25,583 nt of DNA from RGIG2134 sp964461115. GTDB lineage: Bacteria > Cyanobacteriota > Vampirovibrionia > Gastranaerophilales > Gastranaerophilaceae. How positions within the stretch are numbered: the stretch's first letter is position 1; the number at the start of each line of letters is the position of its first letter. Made by a program: the position numbers and the translations under genes. This document shows positions 1 through 8,315 of the stretch, piece after piece. The DNA lies in assembly GCA_964461115.1 (NCBI GenBank), contig CAYWSX010000017.1, forward strand, positions 1-25,583. The letters run 5' to 3'. Under the pieces are notes generated by a model. The model was not told the origin of the DNA and searched no databases. It worked only from the letters and a program-made list of their open reading frames with translations.

Positions 1-82
<82 letters not shown>

Positions 83-162
83 TATTTGATTTATAAAAAT
101 CCTAAAGTCATGCGGATGAAATGTCGATGAGTTTTCCGTAGTTAAAGTTTGGAGGAAAAATT

Positions 163-813
163 ATGACAATCAATTTTTTAGAAATCATGAAGGCAATGTT
201 CGGTACGCAGCCTGCAAGTGGAGAAGTAAAAGCCCAAACGGGTGAGAAAGCGGATGAGCGTCTTTTTGATGACAATACTTTTATGGCGGCGCAGAATCAG
301 GAAGACCAAGTTTTCGATGGCGCGGAGATGTTTAATAATACCGATTCGTCTCAAAATGCCGATTTCTTAAAAGGCTTTATGACAGGTATGATGGCATTTG
401 GAGCTATGATGGGCGGATTTTTTGCGGGGTTGATGGGCAATCAAAATAATATATCTGCCGAAAAAGAAGTGGACAAAGACAAGCCCAAAGGTCTGAAGGA
501 CCTAATAGATGCAACAGATATTCTAGTTAAGGACAAGGTAAAAGACACAGCTGGGAATGCCGAAGATAAAGGGGTTGTTGATTTGTTTGACAGAGCTGAA
601 ATGATTATGGAGTCTTGGGCAAAAACTGTAGGGCAAAAAACAGATGAAAAGCCCGGTTGGAAAGGAGCAATCGCTATTGAAACAGTTTATTATGTAGATA
701 AAAATCAAATTGTACAAAAATATGTAATGAATCAAGACGACAAAAACCGTTACACAGACCGCCATGGCGAGATACAATACGATAAATTGGTTAAAGATAA
801 ATTCGGAGTTTAG
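163..813 (+). CDS. Hypothetical protein with glycine/methionine-rich hydrophobic segment
   Basis: I do not recognise this 216-residue protein. A strong ribosome binding site (GGAGG, 151-155) lies 7 bases before the ATG. The first 66 residues are polar and acidic. Residues 67-92 form one hydrophobic stretch with glycines at 71, 75, 80, 84, 85, 89 and 92 and six methionines, a glycine-zipper pattern that suggests a helix packing against other helices or a membrane. The rest (about 100-216) is charged, lysine- and aspartate-rich, and probably soluble. There is no N-terminal signal peptide. The gene stands alone, with the contig edge upstream and a terminator immediately downstream. A membrane-inserting effector, a scaffold protein or a lineage-specific envelope protein are all possible; none can be chosen from sequence. 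Confidence 0.75.
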   Translation: MTINFLEIMKAMFGTQPASGEVKAQTGEKADERLFDDNTFMAAQNQEDQVFDGAEMFNNTDSSQNADFLKGFMTGMMAFGAMMGGFFAGLMGNQNNISAEKEVDKDKPKGLKDLIDATDILVKDKVKDTAGNAEDKGVVDLFDRAEMIMESWAKTVGQKTDEKPGWKGAIAIETVYYVDKNQIVQKYVMNQDDKNRYTDRHGEIQYDKLVKDKFGV

Positions 814-827
814 TTTACACAAATACC

Positions 828-856
828 AAAGAGCGCAGTTTATTTGCGCTCTTTTT
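828..856. terminator. Bidirectional intrinsic terminator
   Basis: A perfect 10-bp stem pairs 828-837 with 845-854 around a 7-base loop and includes the GC-rich core GAGCGC/GCGCTC. A T-run (852-856) follows on the plus strand. Read on the minus strand, the stem ends in an A/T-rich tail. It lies 15 bases after the stop codon of the 163-813 gene. Its right arm lies inside the last codons of ribD, whose stop is at 840-842, so one hairpin probably ends both convergent transcripts. Confidence 0.8.
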
Positions 857-1952
857 GCATTGTAAATTCGGTCAAGAAGTCGGAGCCCAGTTTTTTGGCA
901 GAAACCAGCTTTAAGTTCGTGCAATCACTGATTTTTTTTATGTCAAACCCGTCAGCGAAGGATTTTCCGCCGTTGTCTCCCAAAATTTTAGGGGCTGTGT
1001 ATAAATAAAGTTTATCGACGAGTTGTTCTTTTAAAAATGCACCGTTTAGTATCCCGCCAGCCTCGACAAGAACAGAAAAAATGCCGTTTTTAATGAGTTT
1101 TTCGGACAAAACCTGCAAATCTACGTGTCCTTCTTTTTCGGGCAGCATCCAAATCTCGACATTTTCCGAATAATTTTGAGTCGAATTTTTCACACTTGCA
1201 ATTATCACTCGCGTTCCGTCATTTTGATAAACTTTTGAGGACGGTGATATTTTTAAATGACTATCAATCACAATTCTCACCGGATTACGACCGTTTTTCA
1301 TTCGGCAGGTTAAACTTGGGTCATCTTTTAGGATTGTTTCAGACGAAGTCAAAATAGCGTCGTATTTATTACGGAGTTTTTGTACATCTTTTCGAGCTTT
1401 TTCACCTGTAATCCACTTTGAAGAGCCTGTTTTGGTCGCAATCTTACCATCAAGAGTAACAGCTGATTTGATTGCAAGAAACGGAGCCTTTTCTTTTTTG
1501 TTTTTGAAAAAGATTTCGTTCAAGGATACGCATTCATCCTCGAGGACACCTGTTATTACTTCAAGCCCGGCATTTTTGCACTTTTTAATTCCGCTGCCCG
1601 CCACTCTCGAGTCGGGATCCATGCAGCCCGCCACTACTCTTTTTAATCCGCTTTTGATGATTAAATCAGCGCATGGCGGAGTTTTTCCTTGATGTGAACA
1701 TGGCTCAAGATTTACAATTATTGTTCCGCCCGAAATATCGATATTTTTTTCTTTAGCGGAATTGATAGCGTTTACTTCAGCATGGGCTTCTCCGATTTTT
1801 TTGTGCCAGCCTTCGCTTACAAAGTTTAAATTTTTATCCAGCAAAACGGCGCCTACAAAGGGGTTGGGTGACACTTTTCCCTCACCTTTTTGCGCCAGCT
1901 TTATACAGCGTCTCATATATTTTTCATAGAGCTTTAAATTTTTATTTAACAT
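840..1952 (-). CDS. ribD: Bifunctional riboflavin biosynthesis deaminase/reductase RibD
   Basis: RibD carries out two consecutive riboflavin steps: deamination of the diaminohydroxy-ribosylaminopyrimidinone phosphate, then NADPH-dependent reduction of the ribose side chain. The 370-residue length is normal for the fused enzyme. The N-terminal cytidine-deaminase-like domain (about 1-145) has the zinc site H57-A58-E59 and a PC-x8-C motif with C85 and C94. The reductase domain (about 155-368) begins with the typical K-x-A-x-TLDGKIA stretch and has a VEAGG motif near the end. Its ATG lies inside the 3' end of the upstream minus-strand gene (11-base overlap), implying translational coupling. No other rib gene is nearby. 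The stop codon falls inside the shared terminator hairpin. Confidence 0.95.
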   Translation of the reverse strand: MLNKNLKLYEKYMRRCIKLAQKGEGKVSPNPFVGAVLLDKNLNFVSEGWHKKIGEAHAEVNAINSAKEKNIDISGGTIIVNLEPCSHQGKTPPCADLIIKSGLKRVVAGCMDPDSRVAGSGIKKCKNAGLEVITGVLEDECVSLNEIFFKNKKEKAPFLAIKSAVTLDGKIATKTGSSKWITGEKARKDVQKLRNKYDAILTSSETILKDDPSLTCRMKNGRNPVRIVIDSHLKISPSSKVYQNDGTRVIIASVKNSTQNYSENVEIWMLPEKEGHVDLQVLSEKLIKNGIFSVLVEAGGILNGAFLKEQLVDKLYLYTAPKILGDNGGKSFADGFDIKKISDCTNLKLVSAKKLGSDFLTEFTMQKERK

Positions 1953-2547
1953 CTTTAAAGAACTGCTGTGTGATTATTTGAGAGTATTTTTCACCGTCTG
2001 TAACTGACAGGATAAGTTTATTTTTTCCGTCTTTGCCGACTGCAGCTCCGATTATGCCTTTAATTTCTGGTGTCGGAAGATTTACTGTGCCTGCTGTAAA
2101 TTTTACGAAAGGAACGGTTTGCCCCATAGTCTGTATATTTCCTCGTTCAGTGATTTTAAGGTCTTCTACCCGGATAAATTGATATTTTATTTTGTCCGCA
2201 AGATCTTTTAATTTTTGGTCGACTTCTTTGGTCTTAAAATCCTCTTTTGTTAAGATATCTTTTTTTCCGGTATCAATAATTATTAATTTTTGTTTACTTG
2301 CCTTATGCTCTGACATAACAGCTTTAAATCCGATTACATTGGCAGTTTTTTCAATTTCGTATTCATCGTTAATTTTGGATAAATCAGCAATTTTTGAAGC
2401 TTTTTCCTGCATTTTTTCCTGTGAGGGCTTTTCGAAAAAGTTAAAATTAAATTTTCCTTGAAAAATTCCTATTCCGCCAACGGCTTTAAAGCCTATTATT
2501 GCAAATATTATGATTATAATTTTTATAATATTTTTCAGACAACCCAT
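1942..2547 (-). CDS. Membrane-anchored hypothetical protein
   Basis: I cannot assign a family to this 201-residue protein. Residues 5-29 form one very hydrophobic, isoleucine-rich helix that would act as an uncleaved signal anchor, with the remainder exported. A Cys at position 3 lies before the hydrophobic stretch, so it is not a lipobox. Residues 38-60 are Lys/Glu-rich, and the C-terminal 130 residues look like a mixed alpha/beta soluble domain. An AGGAGT ribosome binding site precedes the ATG. It is the first gene of a two-gene unit with ribD, overlapping it by 11 bases. That is probably only co-transcription, as nothing in the protein points to riboflavin metabolism. Confidence 0.75.
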   Translation of the reverse strand: MGCLKNIIKIIIIIFAIIGFKAVGGIGIFQGKFNFNFFEKPSQEKMQEKASKIADLSKINDEYEIEKTANVIGFKAVMSEHKASKQKLIIIDTGKKDILTKEDFKTKEVDQKLKDLADKIKYQFIRVEDLKITERGNIQTMGQTVPFVKFTAGTVNLPTPEIKGIIGAAVGKDGKNKLILSVTDGEKYSQIITQQFFKDVK

Positions 2548-2587
2548 CTTAAAACTCCTACATATAAAATTGCTTATATCGTAATTT

Positions 2588-2593
2588 TATAAT
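2588..2593 (+). promoter_or_regulatory. Candidate -10 element of mutS promoter
   Basis: A perfect TATAAT lies 26 bases before the mutS ATG in the short divergent gap 2548-2619. No convincing -35 box lies 16-18 bases upstream, so only the -10 is called. A GGGAG ribosome binding site (2605-2609) follows, 10 bases before the start codon. Confidence 0.5.
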
Positions 2594-2619
2594 AAATTAT
2601 TAGTGGGAGCAAATTTTTA

Positions 2620-5202
2620 ATGACTGAAATAAATTATATGAATAGTTACGAAGTAGATATGGAAACAGCGTCGCCGATGATGAAGCAATATTTGTCGGTA
2701 AAGCTGAAGCAGCAAAATGCGGTTTTATTATATAGATTGGGTGATTTTTACGAATGTTTTATGGAAGACGCGGTACTTTTATCCCGAGAGCTTGAGTTAA
2801 CACTGACACAGCGTGACGGGGGCGGTCTCGGCAAGGTGCCTATGGCGGGTATTCCGGTTAAGGCAGTAGATACTTACCTTCCGAAACTGCTTGAACTTGG
2901 ACATAAAATAGCTGTGTGCGAACAGCTTGAAGAACCTTCTGAGGCTAAAGGACTCGTCAGGCGTGATGTTGTGAGAATTATCACAGCCGGAACGCTTACT
3001 GAAGATAATCTTTTAAAATCTAATGCTAACAACTATCTGGCAGCGGTTTTTGAGGATAAAAAAGCTGATAAATGGGGGATTGCATACGTAGATATTTCAA
3101 CAGGTGAATTTAAAGTTACGCAAACTATTCATTCACAGGTTATGGCTGAACTTGCGCGGATTAAGCCGTCTGAAATTATTGCTTCTGCAGTTGCTCAGAA
3201 TCTACTCCCGTTTCAGATTGTAAGAGAGCAAAAGGCTGATTTGCCCGATGAAATAGTTAACAATTACAATTGTTCTTGCGTTTCGGAAACGTTTTTTGAT
3301 GAACTTCGTGCAAAAAATAATGTTTTGACTGCATTGGAAATCCAGAGCACAGACGCTTTACCTTTTGAACAGTATAAATCGGGGTATCGTGCGGCAGGTG
3401 CGATTTTGCAGTATCTTTTCAACACTCAAAAGGAAAATATGCCTCGCATATCGAATATCGACGCATATGATTTGTCGGAATACGTTCTTATGGACGCGGG
3501 AACGCGTCGTAATTTGGAATTGCTGGAGACTGTAAGAGAAAAGAAAAAATTTGGCTCTTTGCTTTGGGCGATTGATAAGACAAAAACCAATATGGGCGCG
3601 CGTTTGCTTAAAAAATGGATTGCCCAGCCATTGAAGAGTGTTAAAGAAATTAAAAAACGCCAAGAGGCTGTTGAAACGTTGCTTTCAGAGCCGCGTTTGA
3701 GATTAGAACTATCAAATCTGCTTGATAAAGTTGTAGATATCCAGCGTCTTGCAACTCGTTCAAGCAATAACAGTATAAACCCGAGAGACTTTATTTCATT
3801 GAAAAATACTCTTCAACTTTTGCCGGATTTTGTGGATGTTTTAGACGGATACGAGTCCGAGTATTTTAATGTTTGTTCGAATGTCAGCGCTATTGTGGAA
3901 TTTGCAAACATAATTGATAAAACTATTCTCGAGGATGCACCTATTACGATTAAAGAAGGCGGAGTCATAAAATCAAGCGTAAATAGTGAACTTGATTACT
4001 TCAAAGATCTTTTAAAAGGTGGGAAAGAATGGCTTGCAGATTTTGAAGAGCAAGAAAAAGAGCGAACAGGTATTAGAACTTTAAAAGTCGGATACAGCCG
4101 TGTATTCGGGTATTTTATCGAGGTTACGAATTCGTATTTGAGCCAAGTCCCGCCAAATTATATCAGAAAGCAAACGCTGACAGGTGCCGAACGTTTTATT
4201 ACGGAAGAATTAAAAGCGCATGAAGACGATGTGCTTTCTGCTCAGTCTAAGTCTACCGAACTTGAATATAAAATTTTCTGCGATTTGCGTGAATATTCCA
4301 AAGAATTTATAGAAGATGTAAGAATAATTGCGCAAAACCTTGCACAGATTGATGTTTTGTTGTCATTTGCGTCAAGTGCAATTGAAAACAACTATTCAAA
4401 ACCTGATATTGATGAAAGTAACGAACTTTATGTCAGAAGTGGGCGTCACCCTGTTGTAGAAAAGATTTTACCGCTTGGTGCTTATGTTGCAAATGATTTA
4501 AAAATTGTTGCAGGTGATGGCTCGGATGGTTTTGCAGAATTTATGATTTTGACCGGGCCAAATATGGCAGGGAAATCAACCTACATGCGTCAGCAAGCAA
4601 TAATTGTTCTTATGGCGCAAATCGGAAGCTTTGTTCCTGCTGAGTATGCGAAAATCGGTGTTGTGGACAAAATTTTCACCCGTGTCGGTGCTGTTGATGA
4701 TTTGTCGCTCGGGCAGTCTACATTTATGGTAGAAATGAATGAAACAGCGTTTATTCTAAATTCTGCGACAGAAAAAAGTTTGATTTTGCTTGACGAAATC
4801 GGGCGTGGAACGAGCACCTATGACGGTGTTGCTATTGCGTGGAGTGTTGCGGAATATATAAGCCAAAAAATCAAGGCAAGAACCATATTTGCCACGCACT
4901 ACCATGAATTAAACGTAATGACGGAAACGAATCCAGCCATAAAGAATTACCGTATCACGATTTCAGAAGATGACGGTGAAATCATATTTCTCAGAAAAGT
5001 TGTCGAAGGTTCTGCTTCAAAAAGCTATGGTATCCAGGTTGCGAAAATGGCAGGACTGCCAAAAACTGTCGTGGAAACAGCAGAACGCATGATGGTAAGA
5101 ATGCAGAAAGATTTTTCGAAAGATTTGTCAAAAGGTAAAGGTCAAAAAACCCCTGACGTGAAAGCACCGCAATTGAGCCTTGTTTTCAGTCGAGATGATT
5201 AA
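2620..5202 (+). CDS. mutS: DNA mismatch repair protein MutS
   Basis: MutS recognises mismatches and small loops and starts methyl-independent or methyl-directed repair. The 860-residue length is typical. The mismatch-reading motif GDFYECF is intact, with F43 (wedge) and E45. The core, lever and clamp regions follow, and then the ABC-type ATPase: Walker A at 646-654 (GPNMAGKST), Walker B around 721-726 ending in D725-E726, and the RGTSTYDG signature just after. A late FATHYHEL stretch matches the dimer-interface region. The chosen ATG has a GGGAG site; a second in-frame ATG at residue 6 is possible but less well placed. mutL is not adjacent. The pilin-like gene starts 45 bases downstream. Confidence 0.97.
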   Translation: MTEINYMNSYEVDMETASPMMKQYLSVKLKQQNAVLLYRLGDFYECFMEDAVLLSRELELTLTQRDGGGLGKVPMAGIPVKAVDTYLPKLLELGHKIAVCEQLEEPSEAKGLVRRDVVRIITAGTLTEDNLLKSNANNYLAAVFEDKKADKWGIAYVDISTGEFKVTQTIHSQVMAELARIKPSEIIASAVAQNLLPFQIVREQKADLPDEIVNNYNCSCVSETFFDELRAKNNVLTALEIQSTDALPFEQYKSGYRAAGAILQYLFNTQKENMPRISNIDAYDLSEYVLMDAGTRRNLELLETVREKKKFGSLLWAIDKTKTNMGARLLKKWIAQPLKSVKEIKKRQEAVETLLSEPRLRLELSNLLDKVVDIQRLATRSSNNSINPRDFISLKNTLQLLPDFVDVLDGYESEYFNVCSNVSAIVEFANIIDKTILEDAPITIKEGGVIKSSVNSELDYFKDLLKGGKEWLADFEEQEKERTGIRTLKVGYSRVFGYFIEVTNSYLSQVPPNYIRKQTLTGAERFITEELKAHEDDVLSAQSKSTELEYKIFCDLREYSKEFIEDVRIIAQNLAQIDVLLSFASSAIENNYSKPDIDESNELYVRSGRHPVVEKILPLGAYVANDLKIVAGDGSDGFAEFMILTGPNMAGKSTYMRQQAIIVLMAQIGSFVPAEYAKIGVVDKIFTRVGAVDDLSLGQSTFMVEMNETAFILNSATEKSLILLDEIGRGTSTYDGVAIAWSVAEYISQKIKARTIFATHYHELNVMTETNPAIKNYRITISEDDGEIIFLRKVVEGSASKSYGIQVAKMAGLPKTVVETAERMMVRMQKDFSKDLSKGKGQKTPDVKAPQLSLVFSRDD

Positions 5203-5212
5203 TTTTGTCAGC

Positions 5213-5241
5213 TTGTATTTGGTAAAAATTATTGATATGAT
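5213..5241 (+). promoter_or_regulatory. Candidate sigma70-type promoter of pilin-like gene
   Basis: TTGTAT (5213-5218) and TATGAT (5236-5241) are separated by 17 bases in the mutS-pilin gap. The predicted transcription start falls at about 5248, right on the upstream candidate ATG, so the mRNA would be leaderless or start at the second ATG (5263). No obvious mutS terminator lies before it, so read-through from mutS is also possible. Confidence 0.45.
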
Positions 5242-5247
5242 GAACAT

Positions 5248-5793
5248 ATGCTGAAGATTTTTATGAAAAGCGGATTCTCTATCGCAGAAGCAATGATAAC
5301 TTTGCTTATTGTAAGCATTGCGCTTGCGGCAATGGCACCGATTATATCTAAACGCCAACAAAGCAGCGTTCAGAACACTGAGACTGTTCAGATTCCTCAA
5401 GGTGCAATAATGTATTATAAAAAAGTTGAAGCTTACCGTTCTAACAAGGGATGTCCGAGAGGCTGGACGCTTGTTTCAGGCATGGATGACAGATATGTTG
5501 CTCTTACAACTAATTTTGACAGTATTGGGACAACCCGCGCACATGGGCTTCCAAATATTACAGGATATTTGGGGCGGAATGGTGATTTTGGATTTGCAAC
5601 TAACGGAAATTATAATTTACAAGGTGCTTTTTTCGCAGACACCAGCCAATCTCTTCCATTTAGAACAGAAGGACACAATTCAACTTGGTCGTACAATGTA
5701 GCCTTTGATGCTTCTCGCTCAAACGGCATTTATGGTGCGGCGAATACAGTGAGGCCAAATACTGTGTATTTTGTTGCGTGCAGCAAAGACTAA
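5248..5793 (+). CDS. Type IV pilin-like protein with phage tail-fibre-like C-terminal domain
   Basis: Residues 6-32 form a class III prepilin signal: a short basic leader, a G9/F10 cleavage site, glutamate at mature position +5 (E14) and a long hydrophobic helix. After processing by PilD the protein would be assembled into a pilus or held in the inner membrane. The C-terminal half (about 68-181) is not a normal pilin. It reads like the collar or tip region of phage tail fibres: a PRGW motif (70-73), DDRYVA (80-85), GLPNITG (100-106) and a FDASRSNGIYG block (153-163) followed by TVRP. The start is uncertain: ATG 5248 gives a 9-residue leader, ATG 5263 a 4-residue leader, and neither has a strong ribosome binding site. 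The family resemblance is from memory. It may be a minor pilin or tip adhesin. Confidence 0.8.
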   Translation: MLKIFMKSGFSIAEAMITLLIVSIALAAMAPIISKRQQSSVQNTETVQIPQGAIMYYKKVEAYRSNKGCPRGWTLVSGMDDRYVALTTNFDSIGTTRAHGLPNITGYLGRNGDFGFATNGNYNLQGAFFADTSQSLPFRTEGHNSTWSYNVAFDASRSNGIYGAANTVRPNTVYFVACSKD

Positions 5794-7250
5794 GAATGGA
5801 CTATAACCCTGTTTCTTCCGCGCTCTTTGGCTTCGTATAGCGCGCTGTCAGCCATTTTATAAAGTTCTTTCGGGTCTTTTATCGTGTCAACATATTCGCT
5901 GACGCCGAAACTGGCAGTGACTTTTATAGATTTTACACCTTCAATTTTCGCTTCCGAGATGTCCATTTCAGCCTCTTCTATGGCCTTTCTGAGACGCTGT
6001 GCAACGGCAAATGCTTCTTGGATTGTAGTGAAAGGAAGCAGAATTGAGAACTCCTCTCCGCCGTATCTTGAGGCAATATCATATTCCCGAAGTTCTTGAG
6101 GGATAATTTTTCCTACACGTTTTAAGACGCAGTCGCCCGCAATGTGTCCGTATGTATCATTTACTTTTTTAAAGTAGTCAACGTCAATCATAATGCAGCA
6201 AAGAGGCTTTTTCTTCCGTTTTGCAGTCGCGACTTCCTGCCCGAGACGTACATCAAACTGTCTGCGGTTATTCAGTCCTGTCAATGCGTCAAGTGTGGCG
6301 TGTTTAAGGATTTCACCGTATACGCTCGCACGTTGAATTGTAATTGAGGACTGGTTTGAAAGCTGTTGTAAATAAGTTATGTCATTTTTGGAAAGGACGT
6401 CTATGTTGCTATATGCAACTATTGCGCCCAAGAGATTTTTTTCTTGTATTAGCGGAAAAATTCCTGTTTTCTTATCATCCGTTACTAAAAACTCGCTGTT
6501 TTTATTTATTCCTTTTAAAAGTTCAGGGATATGTTTTTCATGGCAAGCATTAGGCCAAAGAAGGTTAAACCCTGTTTTTTCGTTGTAAAGAAAAATATAA
6601 ATCAGGTGGCTTGAGACAAATCTGTCAATCATTTCGCCGATTAGAGGAATGATGTAACTAAGCTCATATTGGCTTTCGATGATTTTCGCGATATTTTTCA
6701 TCGCATCGTGGAAATTTACGTTTATCTGCATTTTATTGTTTAAAATATTGTTCAAAATACTTATGGAGAGCTGATAAATCAGAATCCCGAATGTCTTCAA
6801 CATTTCAGGCGAAATCTTTTCTTTTTCCTGTGAAATATCCAGTTCAACAAAACCGAAAACGCTGTCTTTTCTTATTAGCGGCAGATAAATTTTCAAACCG
6901 GTACTATTTTTGAGCTTTTTGATATTTAAATTTGTTTTTTCACCTGAGACAAGGCTGTAAACGGAATCGTTGTATATGATTGCGTTTTTTAAAATTTCAA
7001 AAGTGTCTAAAATTTGGTGAAGGTAATATTCCTGCTTGCTTTCTTCAATCATAATCCAGTTTTTAGAGAAATTTTTGACGCTTCCGGTGTTTTTGTCCCA
7101 AATTAAAACTTCCGCATTATCGCAGTTAATATATTTTTTCAGAGAATTTTTAATTGCTGAAACAATTTTTTCTGCATCATAACTATCTGAAAGATTTTTT
7201 GAAATATCCCATAAAAAATCAAGCTGTGTATTATTCTTCATTAATCTCAT
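5790..7250 (-). CDS. Diguanylate cyclase with two GAF-like sensor regions
   Basis: This 486-residue cytosolic protein makes cyclic di-GMP from two GTP. The N-terminal 310 residues look like two tandem GAF-like sensor regions (about 1-175 and 185-310), with no membrane segment. The GGDEF domain (about 318-486) starts at the LDALTGLNNRR motif, carries the metal-binding D356/D358 and has an intact active site GGEEF at 397-401. The product-inhibition I-site RxxD is present at 388-391, exactly five residues before the active site, so feedback control is expected. It is last in the motA-motB-TPR unit and overlaps the TPR gene by 20 bases. A second in-frame ATG at 7241 is an equally plausible start. 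Its stop overlaps that of the convergent pilin gene. Confidence 0.93.
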   Translation of the reverse strand: MRLMKNNTQLDFLWDISKNLSDSYDAEKIVSAIKNSLKKYINCDNAEVLIWDKNTGSVKNFSKNWIMIEESKQEYYLHQILDTFEILKNAIIYNDSVYSLVSGEKTNLNIKKLKNSTGLKIYLPLIRKDSVFGFVELDISQEKEKISPEMLKTFGILIYQLSISILNNILNNKMQINVNFHDAMKNIAKIIESQYELSYIIPLIGEMIDRFVSSHLIYIFLYNEKTGFNLLWPNACHEKHIPELLKGINKNSEFLVTDDKKTGIFPLIQEKNLLGAIVAYSNIDVLSKNDITYLQQLSNQSSITIQRASVYGEILKHATLDALTGLNNRRQFDVRLGQEVATAKRKKKPLCCIMIDVDYFKKVNDTYGHIAGDCVLKRVGKIIPQELREYDIASRYGGEEFSILLPFTTIQEAFAVAQRLRKAIEEAEMDISEAKIEGVKSIKVTASFGVSEYVDTIKDPKELYKMADSALYEAKERGRNRVIVHS

Positions 7251-8307
7251 AGTCCTTAAAAAGTTGTTTTGTCGGGCAGTCTTTCAAAAATCTTCGCAAC
7301 TGCACATCATCGTGTCTATCTACTACAACAAGTCCGTTGTGTAAAATTACTTCCTCTTTTACGGGCTGATAGCCCTCTGTCCTTGTTCGAAGAAACTCAT
7401 ACTCCCCTTCAGTCGCAAGCCTTTGGTTTACCTCGTTTAAAACATCATAAACATAGCGTGTTTTTGTGACGTCTCCCCGTGCATCTAAAAGCATACCTGC
7501 TTTTTCGAATTCAATCAAGGACTCTTTGTAGTGTCCAAGGTGTTTTAAAAGAATTGCGAGGTTGTAATGCGCCTCATAGTTCATAGGTTCAAGATTAATC
7601 GCCTTACAGTATTCCAGCCCTGCCTCTCTGTAATCGCCAAGTAAATGGTTTGTCAAGGCAAGATTGTAGTGAGTGTCATAGCTGTTTTTCAGTATTTTAA
7701 GAGTGTATTTGTAAGCGAGCTTTGCTTTTTCAAGATATTGTTTGGATATAAAAGTTTTTTCACCTACGTAAATTGACTTTCCTCTGTATGCCAAACCCTT
7801 GTTGTAACTTGCGATTGCGCGATTTTGCTTGGTACTTTTCCAGTTGCTGAAAATGAACGGTATTTGAAAAATTCTTGGTTTTGTTTGGATGACTCTGTCG
7901 TATTGCTGTATCGCAACGTCATAGTTGGAGAGTTTCTCCGCCTCGATAATTCCAAGATTCATACGGCAAATCATGAAATTAGGTTTATGTTGAAGTGCTT
8001 CTTCATATGAATCTGCTGCAGAATAAAAGTCTTCGTACATTACATATATATTGCCGAGATTGCAGCGTGCTTTTGCGTGTTCAGGGTAAAGTTTGAGTCC
8101 TTTATTATAGTTGTTTACAGCTTTTTGAAGTTTACCTTTTTTAAATGCTTTGTCGCCTTGGTATACGTAATAGAAACCGCGGACTTTGTTTATTTGTTTT
8201 TCGTACCAGCCCCAAAAAACAAAAACACTCAAAATCAGCAGTACTAAAATTATTACCGCTGTGACTTTTGTTGCTGTTTTTTTAAATAAATTTTTTATAA
8301 AATTCAT
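7231..8307 (-). CDS. Membrane-anchored TPR-repeat protein
   Basis: A basic N-terminus (K5-K14) and one hydrophobic helix (about 15-34) anchor this 358-residue protein in the inner membrane, with the bulk probably periplasmic. Several tetratricopeptide repeats follow: roughly 46-79, 80-113, 115-145, then 215-248 and 249-275, recognisable from the alternating G/A/Y/L pattern and NLG or NLA turns. The region 280-358 is not repeat-like. TPR arrays bind other proteins, but no partner can be read from sequence. The gene sits 8 bases after motB and overlaps the diguanylate cyclase, so it is likely co-expressed with the stator. A role in motor assembly or in linking stator and signal is inference. 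Confidence 0.85.
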   Translation of the reverse strand: MNFIKNLFKKTATKVTAVIILVLLILSVFVFWGWYEKQINKVRGFYYVYQGDKAFKKGKLQKAVNNYNKGLKLYPEHAKARCNLGNIYVMYEDFYSAADSYEEALQHKPNFMICRMNLGIIEAEKLSNYDVAIQQYDRVIQTKPRIFQIPFIFSNWKSTKQNRAIASYNKGLAYRGKSIYVGEKTFISKQYLEKAKLAYKYTLKILKNSYDTHYNLALTNHLLGDYREAGLEYCKAINLEPMNYEAHYNLAILLKHLGHYKESLIEFEKAGMLLDARGDVTKTRYVYDVLNEVNQRLATEGEYEFLRTRTEGYQPVKEEVILHNGLVVVDRHDDVQLRRFLKDCPTKQLFKDYEINEE

Positions 8308-8315
8308 TTTTATCT

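Noticed and set aside
1432..1692. 86-residue plus-strand open frame within ribD
   Set aside because: It is antisense to a well-conserved part of ribD and has no family features or start signals.
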